In this document: positions 28,160 through 35,972 of the stretch, piece by piece
Position numbering within the stretch: position 1 is the first letter of the stretch
How the letters are laid out: each line of letters opens with the position of its first letter
Assembly (NCBI GenBank): GCA_000828835.1
Contig: AP014633.1
Location: 1,860,001-1,924,000, forward strand
DNA: 64,000 nucleotides
DNA from: Thioploca ingrica
GTDB lineage: Bacteria; Pseudomonadota; Gammaproteobacteria; Beggiatoales; Beggiatoaceae
Reading direction: 5' to 3'
Program-made: the position numbers and the translations under genes
Notes under the pieces: model-generated
Told to the model about the DNA's origin: nothing
Database searches by the model: none
What the model saw: the letters and a program-made list of their open reading frames with translations, nothing else

Positions 28160-29647
28160 TCATTCACTTTCGATCTCAACTTTGATGATTATTTTCTTTT
28201 TATTACTTCGGCGTCGCCGCGGTTGCTTAGAACCAGTGGCTGGATATTGAGATAACAAAGCCTGACGTTGCTGCTCATCGCTATTAATAAATTGAGTCCA
28301 CCATTGAGCAAACGGTTTAGCTTCTTCTTCGCCAGCTTGCGCACGTAATAACAGAAAATCATAACTGGCTCGAAACCGAGGATGTTCTAGCAAATTTAAG
28401 TATCTTTTCCCTCGAACCGGTCGGACCAGCCGCTGTTGTAATGACCAAATTTCTTGCATCAACACGACAATCCGTCTGGGGATAGCAACTCGCTTATGTT
28501 GTTTAACGAGTAAACTTTGGCTCGCTTTTAGTAGCATTTCCGTTGAGTAAGTGTTTTTGCCAGCGGCTTGTGCCGGTAAGGATCGTGATAAAGGTGGCCA
28601 TAATAAAGCCGCTAACAAAAAGGCTGGGGCAACCGGTTTATTGTCTTTGAGTCGCTCGTCGGTATTATGTAATACCTGTTTTATTAAAGCCAAGGTTTGG
28701 GCATCCTCAAGACATTCATCCGTATAAGGAAATAATTGCTTGAATAAATTATATTCGCGTAATTGGATAAAGGCTTGGACGGCATACCCACTTAAAAATA
28801 GCTTTTGTACTTCTTCCAATAGTCGCGCTGGCGGAATATTAGCCAATAAGCCACCTAATTGCTGAATGGGTGTGGCCGTAGTCGGTGCTATGGTAAAGCC
28901 CAATTTAGCTGCGAATCTGACTGCGCGTAACATTCTCACCGGATCTTCTTCGTAGCGACGTTGTGGATTACCGATCACCCGAATAATACCGGCGCGCAGA
29001 TCAGCCATACCATTGGCATAGTCTAACAAAGAAAAATCACTAATATCGTAATAGAGTGCATTGATAGTAAAATCACGTCGCCACGCATCTTCGTCTATGG
29101 TCCCATAAACGTTATCGCGTAAAATTCGCCCTTCTTCCATCACGCCATCTCCGCCTTTATCGTGATGAGCACGGAAGGTGGCCACTTCGACGATATCTTT
29201 ATTTAAACGAACATGCGCCAATAAAAACCGTCTGCCAATCAGTCGACAACTCCGAAATAATTTTTTTATTTCCTCGGGTAAGGCATTGGTTACGACATCA
29301 AAATCTTTGGGAATCCGTCCTAATAATACATCTCGAACACCACCACCGACTAAAAATGCTTGGTAGCCCGCATGACGTAACTGATACAACACAGTCAGTG
29401 CCGATTGGCTGATGTGGCGACGCGACAAAGTATGTTCCGGACGTGGAATACGGATAGGTCTCTGTTTGATAGAGTCTTCCTGCACTGGCAAGTTAATTTG
29501 AGGATATTGTGGTAAAAAGTTGGTAGATATTTTTAGTACTGTTGATAACAAACCACTCGTGAGTGAGCTATGACTTGTCAACTCTCCTCCTTTGATTTCA
29601 GTAGAAATCTTAATTAAGTTAAGCACTTGATTATCAGTCTTACCCAA
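28160..29647 (-). CDS. pcnB: Poly(A) polymerase I
   Basis: The open frame gives 495 residues. The nucleotidyltransferase core has LVGGGVRDVLLGRIPKDFDVVT with the two catalytic Asp, then the RRDFTINALYYD region, and a basic C-terminus (KQPRRRRSNKKK), as in PcnB. It adds poly(A) tails to RNA and promotes decay. The start is uncertain: there is no ATG, the frame opens with TTG at 29645-29647, and another TTG about 22 codons in has GGAGG only 4 nt before it. The conserved part begins near residue 60, so the true protein may be 15-60 residues shorter. Confidence 0.92.
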   Translation of the reverse strand: MGKTDNQVLNLIKISTEIKGGELTSHSSLTSGLLSTVLKISTNFLPQYPQINLPVQEDSIKQRPIRIPRPEHTLSRRHISQSALTVLYQLRHAGYQAFLVGGGVRDVLLGRIPKDFDVVTNALPEEIKKLFRSCRLIGRRFLLAHVRLNKDIVEVATFRAHHDKGGDGVMEEGRILRDNVYGTIDEDAWRRDFTINALYYDISDFSLLDYANGMADLRAGIIRVIGNPQRRYEEDPVRMLRAVRFAAKLGFTIAPTTATPIQQLGGLLANIPPARLLEEVQKLFLSGYAVQAFIQLREYNLFKQLFPYTDECLEDAQTLALIKQVLHNTDERLKDNKPVAPAFLLAALLWPPLSRSLPAQAAGKNTYSTEMLLKASQSLLVKQHKRVAIPRRIVVLMQEIWSLQQRLVRPVRGKRYLNLLEHPRFRASYDFLLLRAQAGEEEAKPFAQWWTQFINSDEQQRQALLSQYPATGSKQPRRRRSNKKKIIIKVEIESE

Positions 29648-29877
29648 TCAATGTTAACGATCAAATCCGCCTCTATAAGTAGAAAGTAATTTTAAATGGT
29701 TTTAATCGGCTTAGCAACCTTTGTCTTGTTAGCTTTCTATCATTATGGTTTTAGCGTCATTGGGTTAATATCCTTGATATTTTAATGGCAAAGAACTACA
29801 TTAATATAGAGTAAACTTTAGATAATTCAAGAGCGATCACCTTGGGTTATTTTTGAGTTATTCAGGAGGTGTTGATT

Positions 29878-29961
29878 ATGAAAAAGCGACTGACTAAAAA
29901 AGTAGTGTTGATCGGGCTGGTATTAGTTAGCTTGACGTTGACTTCTACTACCGTGACTTAG
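29878..29961 (+). CDS. Candidate 27-residue hydrophobic peptide
   Basis: A short frame begins at the ATG at 29878 with AGGAGGTG 6-7 nt upstream, one of the best ribosome binding sites in the window. The product has a basic start (MKKRLTKK) and one hydrophobic stretch, then TAG. It looks like a signal peptide or small membrane peptide. A terminator-like hairpin follows at 30009. It may be a real small protein, or the remains of a longer secreted one. A second hydrophobic frame of 29 codons at 29696-29785 lacks a good ribosome binding site. The rest of the 29648-30064 gap is empty. Confidence 0.4.
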   Translation: MKKRLTKKVVLIGLVLVSLTLTSTTVT

Positions 29962-30008
29962 GAATGGATCTAAATTAAATGAGATACTCCTATTGGCTAA
30001 ATCAATTC

Positions 30009-30053
30009 GAGGAGGGTAACTCGTTACCTCAATTACCCTCCTCTTTTACTTTA
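30009..30053 (+). terminator. Rho-independent-like terminator after small peptide gene
   Basis: An 11-bp stem, GAGGAGGGTAA (30009-30019) paired with TTACCCTCCTC (30033-30043), is followed by ttttacttt. It can serve the plus-strand small frame, and on the other strand the end of rpmB, which converges on it. Confidence 0.7.
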
Positions 30054-30064
30054 AGAACAATCGG

Positions 30065-30301
30065 CTAAACTTTAACCCCGCGTTGACGCATATCAGCCAA
30101 CACCACTTCAATACCGAGTTTGTCGATGGTCCGCATACCATGACTACTCAGCCGTAGTTTAACCCACCGATTCTCACCCGGTACCCAAAAACGGTGAATA
30201 TGTAAATTAGGGAGAAAGCGACGTTTGGTTTTGTTGTTCGCATGAGAGACATTGTTACCGGTCATGGGACCTTTCCCAGTGACTTGACAGATTCGAGACA
30301 T
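30065..30301 (-). CDS. rpmB: 50S ribosomal protein L28
   Basis: A 78-residue protein, the typical L28 length, beginning [25 protein letters not shown]... in pattern, with [18 protein letters not shown]. It belongs to the large ribosomal subunit. In many gammaproteobacteria rpmB is followed directly by rpmG (L33); here the stop is followed by a terminator and no rpmG frame is seen. Confidence 0.97.
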   Translation of the reverse strand: MSRICQVTGKGPMTGNNVSHANNKTKRRFLPNLHIHRFWVPGENRWVKLRLSSHGMRTIDKLGIEVVLADMRQRGVKV

Positions 30302-30391
30302 TTGTTTTTCCTTGTGGGTGGTTATTTAAAATTTATTCGCTAAAAAAACGGCTCTTTTTAACAAAAAATGAGTTCAATAACAAGTGGTTCT

Positions 30392-31168
30392 TCACTCAGC
30401 CGGCGGGTTAGCAGAATTAATATTTCTAGGCAGGCGAATTCGGCAAGATTCTAATTCCGCTGGTAAATTTTCACCGCTCATTTTTTTTACTGCTTCACAC
30501 AGTAATTGTAATCTTTTATCCATAAAATCAATATCATCTAACATGTAGTTAATCGCGTACTGGATGGGATCGATATCGGGCATATCTTGAGGAATACCAT
30601 AAGCATCGTAAATTTTTTTCTCTAGAGCCTGTTTATGATGCCGCTCATAATTGGTATCAACTTTAATGATTCGTCCGGGAATACCAACCACGGTTGCTCC
30701 TTCCGGAACAGATTTAAGAATCACCGCATTAGATCCAATTCGGGCACCATTACCAATCGTAATCGGTCCCAGCACTTTAGCGCCAGCACCGACCACCACG
30801 TCATTACCTAAAGTCGGATGACGTTTGCCTTTTTGCCAGGTGGTTCCGCCCAACGTAACGCCATGATAAAGCGTACAATCATCACCAATACAAGCCGTTT
30901 CACCAATTACTACGCCCATCCCATGATCAATAAAAAAGCGATGTCCAATTTGGGCACCAGGATGAATCTCTATTCCCGTTAACCACCGAGTGAAAGTGGA
31001 TAAAGTCCGTGCGAGCCATTTCCAATCGGCTTGCCAAAGACGGTAGCTGAGACGATGTAAAATGACGGCATGTAATCCAGGATAATTGGTTAATATTTCA
31101 AAAGTAGTGCGCGCCGCTGGATCACGTTCAAACACACAAGCAATATCTTCTTTTAAACGCTCAAACAT
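30392..31168 (-). CDS. cysE: Serine O-acetyltransferase
   Basis: A 258-residue protein. The N-terminal helical domain ([18 protein letters not shown]) is followed by left-handed beta-helix hexapeptide repeats ([47 protein letters not shown]). It makes O-acetylserine from serine and acetyl-CoA for cysteine synthesis. It is the last gene of a moaA-fdhD-cysE run, 39 bp after fdhD. Confidence 0.95.
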   Translation of the reverse strand: MFERLKEDIACVFERDPAARTTFEILTNYPGLHAVILHRLSYRLWQADWKWLARTLSTFTRWLTGIEIHPGAQIGHRFFIDHGMGVVIGETACIGDDCTLYHGVTLGGTTWQKGKRHPTLGNDVVVGAGAKVLGPITIGNGARIGSNAVILKSVPEGATVVGIPGRIIKVDTNYERHHKQALEKKIYDAYGIPQDMPDIDPIQYAINYMLDDIDFMDKRLQLLCEAVKKMSGENLPAELESCRIRLPRNINSANPPAE

Positions 31169-31207
31169 GAAATATTTTTTCCTAATCGCAATGGAGAAAA
31201 CAAGGAA

Positions 31208-32020
31208 TTAGCTTGGGCACGCATCAAAAATCACATTCGTTTTACCATTAAAAATAAGAAAGTGTTGTTCTTTAGCATGAGCAATTAAGGTCACACCATA
31301 CTGTTGAGCGAGTTTAATGCCACGATAAGTGACACCCGAACGCGATAAAAGAATAGGAATACCCATATGAACTATTTTCATGACAATTTCAGCATTTAAG
31401 CGTCCGGTGGTGTAAAAAATTTTATCTTCACCGCCCCAATGCTGTAACCACATCAAACCCGCAATCGTATCAACCGCATTATGTCGCCCAACATCTTCAA
31501 TAAAAGCAAGAAGTTGGTGATTGGTTTGGTAAAGAGCGCAGCTATGCACACCACCGACTTGATGGTGCACTTTGTTGTACTGAGTTAAAGCCGCTAACAA
31601 GGCGTAAATAAGGGACTGTTTCACTGGAATGGGTGGTAATAATTGACTGAGAATCAATGGTTGACTACTTAATACCGCGCCTTGACCACAAGTCGTCAGC
31701 GCCGAATATCCAGTGGGAGTTGCTAACTGCCACTGAGAAACGGTTTGTATTTCAACGGTTTCAGTTTGCCAATCCACTTGAACCGTGGTTATTTCTTCGA
31801 GTTGCTTAATTAAGCCTTGATTTCTGAGATAACCTATCGCTAAGGCTTCCGGATAAGCTCCAAATGTCATTAAGGTTATTATTTCACCGTGGTTAACACG
31901 TAAAGTCAACGGTTTTTCACCCGCCACGGGGATTGTTTGTGAACGTCCCTGTTCATCCCACACCACGACGGAATGAATCGGGCTTAATCCGGCATGAGTC
32001 ATTTGTGGCTGGTAAGACAC
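31208..32020 (-). CDS. fdhD: Formate dehydrogenase accessory sulfurtransferase FdhD
   Basis: A 270-residue protein of the FdhD family, with the conserved FIEDVGRHNAVDTIAG and FYTTGRLNAEIVMKI. FdhD passes sulfur from IscS to the molybdenum cofactor of formate dehydrogenase. In E. coli this uses a CxxC loop; here the loop reads TTCGQGA with only the first Cys (Cys111), the second replaced by Gly. The start is a GTG at 32018-32020. It lies 21 bp after moaA, consistent with a shared role in molybdenum enzymes. No formate dehydrogenase is encoded in the window. Confidence 0.9.
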   Translation of the reverse strand: MSYQPQMTHAGLSPIHSVVVWDEQGRSQTIPVAGEKPLTLRVNHGEIITLMTFGAYPEALAIGYLRNQGLIKQLEEITTVQVDWQTETVEIQTVSQWQLATPTGYSALTTCGQGAVLSSQPLILSQLLPPIPVKQSLIYALLAALTQYNKVHHQVGGVHSCALYQTNHQLLAFIEDVGRHNAVDTIAGLMWLQHWGGEDKIFYTTGRLNAEIVMKIVHMGIPILLSRSGVTYRGIKLAQQYGVTLIAHAKEQHFLIFNGKTNVIFDACPS

Positions 32021-32041
32021 GGTTACTTCAATGAATCGGTT

Positions 32042-33040
32042 TTAACCACCGGTCACATTCATATGTCGTAAAATCTGCGTGGATCGCTCTAAGTTAAAAT
32101 CATGACCTTTCGGTTTCATGTCGATTGCCTTCACAATAGCTTGTTTTAATGGTTCAATTTCACCAGGATGCGCCCGAATAATTCGCCGCAAATCCACCGC
32201 ATTTTCTTGTCCTAAGCACAGTAATAACCGACCCTCGGTCGTCACTCGGACTCGATTACAAGTCTCGCAAAAATTATGACTATGTGGCGAGATAAAACCA
32301 ACCCGGGTATGAGTATCAATAATTTGGTAGTATCTAGCCGGGCCGCCGGTCGTCTCCGTGGTGGGGATTAAGGTAAAAGCTTGTTTAAGATCTTGTCGAA
32401 TCTGATCATTGGAATAAAAGGTTTCTGCCCGATTATGATCACCAATAATTCCAATGGGCATTGCTTCAATAAAACTAATATCAATCCCTTGTTGAATAGC
32501 AAATTGCGTTAGATCAATCACTTCATCGTGGTTACGGTTTTTCAAAATCACGGTATTGATCTTAATTCGTTGAAAACCAGCTTGAATAGCCGCTTCGATG
32601 CCGCGTAACACGACCTCCAATTTATCCACGCGAGACAGTTCTTGAAAACGGTCTGGTTTTAAACTGTCTAAGCTAATATTAATTCGTTTAATGCCAGCCG
32701 CCTGAAGTGATTGTGCCATTTTCGGCAATTGCGAACCATTGGTGGTCAGAACCAGTTCTTTTAAACCGGCTAAGTTACCCAGGGTTTGAATTAATTGTAA
32801 GATATTTTTACGAACCAGTGGTTCACCACCAGTCAGACGGATTTTAGTGACACCCAATTCAACAAAGGCTTGTCCAACTAAGGCTAATTCTTCTAAGGTC
32901 AATAATTGTGCCCGTGGCATAAAACGCATTCGTTCGTCCATACAGTAAACGCAACGAAAGTCACAGCGATCAGTCACTGAAAGCCGTATATAATTAATTT
33001 TTCTATTGAATTTATCGATTAATTGAGTCGTTTCGTTCAC
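32042..33040 (-). CDS. moaA: GTP 3',8-cyclase (molybdenum cofactor synthesis)
   Basis: A 332-residue radical SAM protein. The N-terminal cluster is CDFRCVYCM (Cys26, 30, 33). The C-terminal [4Fe-4S] cluster for GTP binding uses the CETCNRVRVT Cys pair and a later LLLCLG. The chain ends in Gly-Gly, as active MoaA needs. It makes 3',8-cyclo-dihydro-GTP, the first step in molybdopterin synthesis. It is first in the moaA-fdhD-cysE run. No Moco riboswitch fold was recognised in the leader. Confidence 0.97.
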   Translation of the reverse strand: MNETTQLIDKFNRKINYIRLSVTDRCDFRCVYCMDERMRFMPRAQLLTLEELALVGQAFVELGVTKIRLTGGEPLVRKNILQLIQTLGNLAGLKELVLTTNGSQLPKMAQSLQAAGIKRINISLDSLKPDRFQELSRVDKLEVVLRGIEAAIQAGFQRIKINTVILKNRNHDEVIDLTQFAIQQGIDISFIEAMPIGIIGDHNRAETFYSNDQIRQDLKQAFTLIPTTETTGGPARYYQIIDTHTRVGFISPHSHNFCETCNRVRVTTEGRLLLCLGQENAVDLRRIIRAHPGEIEPLKQAIVKAIDMKPKGHDFNLERSTQILRHMNVTGG

Positions 33041-33207
33041 AGTAAGTAACCTTCATTTGGGTTCATTAATAAATGATAACTCATTTAGAGCATTTAATCA
33101 TAACTCATCAAGATTATAATAAAACTGAAATGAGAGGTTGATCATTGATTTTAATCAATAACAAACTGAATATTCTTAATTTATTTGGCAATGAGATTGC
33201 ATAAGGT

Positions 33208-33282
33208 CACTGCCATTAAGTTAGGAATTCCCCCTCTTTAGAAAAATAGGGATTAGGGGGGGATTTTAAGTAGCCGTAAGTC
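33208..33282. repeat. MITE-like palindromic element, short form, copy 3
   Basis: Left end CACTGCCATTAAGTTAGG, then ccccctctttagaaaaatag and a G-tract, then a decayed right end. It abuts the long-form element that begins at 33283. Both lie in the gap between moaA and the methyltransferase gene. Confidence 0.65.
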
Positions 33283-33426
33283 CAATGCCATTAAGTTAAG
33301 CATGGTTCTCCCCCGCCTTACCAAGGAGGGGGGTGGTTAATCAGTTGAATAAGATAAACTGGTTCAACCACCCCCAGCCCCTCCTTAATAAGGCGGGGGA
33401 AATTTTTCCTTAACTTCATGGCATTG
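33283..33426. repeat. MITE-like palindromic element, long form, copy 4
   Basis: A 144-bp element with intact ends CAATGCCATTAAGTTAAG and, on the other strand, CAATGCCATGAAGTTAAGG. The interior is a palindrome: ctcccccgccttaccaagg near the left and ccttaataaggcgggggaa near the right, then ggggtggttaa and ttcaaccaccccc around an AT core. It matches the bamD-downstream element at 3427-3570 in length and plan. Confidence 0.8.
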
Positions 33427-33467
33427 AGCCGTAAGTCGGACACACTGCGTTTAATCCGACCTACGCA

Positions 33468-35069
33468 CTAAGCCATTAAAAAAGCATTTTTGGAGAGATT
33501 TTCCAACACAACCTTGACATAATTTGCTGCATAGCTACGTAACTTTTCCGAATCGGTGATTGTTTGGTTATCCTTTTCCATGCGTACCGTCATTTCACCT
33601 TTTTCTATAGCCGCAAGTACCATATCGACGAGCATCGTTTTGTTATGATTACCATCTAGATAAGGCAATAAATACTGAGTGAGAGAATCTAAATTACAAT
33701 TATCGTGACGTAAATTGGTTACCTGTGCTTGTTGCTGAACTTGCAACCGTGCTAAAGGACTCGCTAGAGGATATTCACTGATGGTTAACGTAAAATTTTC
33801 CGGACGAGTATGAAATTCGACTTTATTACTCTTCACTGATAATTCCAATAAAAAAGTACTAATGTTATTGTTAACTGCTGCGGTTATTTGGTTAGGCTTT
33901 ATATCGACACCTAAGCGGGCATAAGCGTGCTGCATCAAGTCATTATAAGATAAACTTTGAGGCCAAGATTCACCCAGGCACAAGCAAACCGCCTTAGCAA
34001 TAGATGACTCAGCGGAAAGAGTAATTTTATCATTACCAAGAATCTTGAATTTTTCTAATAGTTGATCATTCAGGTTAAGTGGTGATGAATAGGGTTGTAT
34101 CGGTGCGGCAATATAAAAATTGCGGATGATTTCTGGCTTCAAGATACGATTGAGCGAAATATCCTGATGGCACAATAAGGTTTGGCGAAACTCGCGATTG
34201 AGCAAAAAATCCGTATACTGTTCTTGCCGAACCTGATCACCTGACATCCTCAGTGTTTCTGCTATCTTTCGTGGAAAATTAGCAGCAAACATGGTACTTA
34301 ACTCGGTATCAGATAAATATTGCAACTGATGTTGTTTGGCTCGCTCAATAAATTGGTAGAAAAAGGTCGGAATATTATTCTCTTCTAAATGTTCATGGAG
34401 TAAATAACTATCTGGTTTTTGATTTAAGGAATCGAGTTTGGTTTTCAGAACAGAACTATAGAAATCATTGTCATTTTGAGTTGATTCCACTAGAAAATTG
34501 ATCAGGGCGCGTGCTTGTTCAATCTTCTCTTGTGAAGTGGCAAATTGTTGGGTATGGTACAACATCATCTCGCGAACCATTCCATTGATATACCAACCCG
34601 GATAAATATTATAACTAACATAAGCCACACCCTGATGAACCAAATTATCATGACATATCTGGAGGAGTTTATCTTGCACGGGTGGTGGTACCCAAGAATA
34701 AACACCATGTGCCACAATATAATCAAACCTACCCAATTGGTGGTCGATAGCCATGATATTCATCTGTTTAAGCGTGATATTTTTAAGGCCCAAATAGCGA
34801 ATATTATTTTGTCCATACTCAACCTGGCGTTTAGAAAGATCAATACCGATAAATTGACTATCAGGCATGGCTTGTGCCATAGCAATCAGATTATTACCAC
34901 TGGCACAACCCAATTCTAATACTCGACATCGTTCTATTGCCGGTGGCTGCATCCCAAAAAGGGTAGCGATAGTTGCCAATTTGTCGGGTTGAGTTGGTTT
35001 AAAAACGTTTGAAGGATAAGGTACTTCGTCATAACTGTTGCTATTCATATTGTTGAAATCTTCAGTCAT
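33468..35069 (-). CDS. SAM-dependent methyltransferase with methyltransferase-regulatory domain
   Basis: A 533-residue protein. A class I methyltransferase fold begins about residue 45, with the SAM motif VLELGCASGNN at 50-60, FIGIDLSKRQVEYG, and YIVAHGVYSWVPP. A predicted regulatory domain (PF10119 type) covers about 215-300, and a winged-helix-like region and C-terminal part follow. Homologues are reported as possible lysine methyltransferases of surface proteins; the target here is unknown. The gene stands alone on the minus strand. Its 5' flank (35070-35270) is AT-rich without clear signals. Confidence 0.75.
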   Translation of the reverse strand: MTEDFNNMNSNSYDEVPYPSNVFKPTQPDKLATIATLFGMQPPAIERCRVLELGCASGNNLIAMAQAMPDSQFIGIDLSKRQVEYGQNNIRYLGLKNITLKQMNIMAIDHQLGRFDYIVAHGVYSWVPPPVQDKLLQICHDNLVHQGVAYVSYNIYPGWYINGMVREMMLYHTQQFATSQEKIEQARALINFLVESTQNDNDFYSSVLKTKLDSLNQKPDSYLLHEHLEENNIPTFFYQFIERAKQHQLQYLSDTELSTMFAANFPRKIAETLRMSGDQVRQEQYTDFLLNREFRQTLLCHQDISLNRILKPEIIRNFYIAAPIQPYSSPLNLNDQLLEKFKILGNDKITLSAESSIAKAVCLCLGESWPQSLSYNDLMQHAYARLGVDIKPNQITAAVNNNISTFLLELSVKSNKVEFHTRPENFTLTISEYPLASPLARLQVQQQAQVTNLRHDNCNLDSLTQYLLPYLDGNHNKTMLVDMVLAAIEKGEMTVRMEKDNQTITDSEKLRSYAANYVKVVLENLSKNAFLMA

Positions 35070-35270
35070 ATACTCATCATAATAATTTAGTTAAATATAC
35101 ACCCACTTGTTGCTTTAACTTCCTTAAACAAAGTAAGCTAAGCTAGGTTGCCTACCCTAACTATCTGAAACAACTATTAAATTCTATTAATATATAAAGT
35201 TGAACGAAGCTTCTTTTCTAAAATCCTTTTAACTTGACGCCACCCCAACACCCCAGCAAATAGAAAACCA

Positions 35271-35972
35271 TTACCCGAGGATTAACCGATAACCCACCCC
35301 GGTTTCAGTGAGTAGGTGCCGAGGTTGCGCCGGGTTTTGTTCCAGTTTTTGACGCAGGTGTCCCATGTAAATTCTAAGGTAATGGCTGCTTTCTGAATGG
35401 TTCGGTCCCCAGACTTCTTTTAATAATTGGCGGTGGGTCAATACTTTGCCAGCATGGCGGATTAATACAGACAGCAAGCGGTACTCGAGGGGGGTTAGAT
35501 GAACGGCTTGCCCGCCACGCGTGATGCTTCTGGAAGCCAAATCGATTTTAACCTCGCCAAAACGGACTTCGTGCTCGGTGAGCGCCAATGGAGATTGATG
35601 GCGGCGTAGATGCGCCCGAATCCGTGCCAGCAGTTCGGCAACGCCAAAGGGTTTCGTTAAATAGTCGTCGGCGCCGGCATCCAACGCCTGAACCTTTTCC
35701 TGTTCCTGCGTACGTGCTGAGAGCACAATGATGGGTGCGCTGCTCCACGTCCGAATCTCACGGATAACTTCAATCCCCTCCCGATCGGGCAATCCCAGGT
35801 CAATGATCAACAAATCCGGCTTGCGGGTGCTGGCTTCGATGAGACCTTGTTGACCGGTTTCGGCTTCAAATACCCGCATGTTTTCTGCCTGCAGCGCGGT
35901 ATTGAGAAAACGGCGAATGGGTTTCTCATCTTCAATGATAAGGATGTGAGGGGAAGATTCAGGATTCGTCAT
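35271..35972 (-). CDS. kdpE: Response regulator KdpE
   Basis: A 233-residue OmpR/PhoB-type regulator. The receiver domain (1-120) has the acidic IEDEK start, phosphoacceptor Asp in LLIIDLGLPD (about residue 57), and LTKPF. The C-terminal winged helix has LTPLEYRLLSVLIRHAGKV and YLRIYMGHLRQKLE, as in KdpE. It normally activates kdpFABC under K+ limitation. It overlaps the kdpD 3' end by 14 nt. The gene pair is visibly more GC-rich than its flanks. No kdp structural gene remains except a kdpC relic at 39637. Confidence 0.92.
   Translation of the reverse strand: MTNPESSPHILIIEDEKPIRRFLNTALQAENMRVFEAETGQQGLIEASTRKPDLLIIDLGLPDREGIEVIREIRTWSSAPIIVLSARTQEQEKVQALDAGADDYLTKPFGVAELLARIRAHLRRHQSPLALTEHEVRFGEVKIDLASRSITRGGQAVHLTPLEYRLLSVLIRHAGKVLTHRQLLKEVWGPNHSESSHYLRIYMGHLRQKLEQNPAQPRHLLTETGVGYRLILG

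Noticed and set aside
29696-29785. 29-codon hydrophobic frame upstream of the small peptide
   Set aside because: Only a weak AAAG-type upstream sequence and no support from structure around it.
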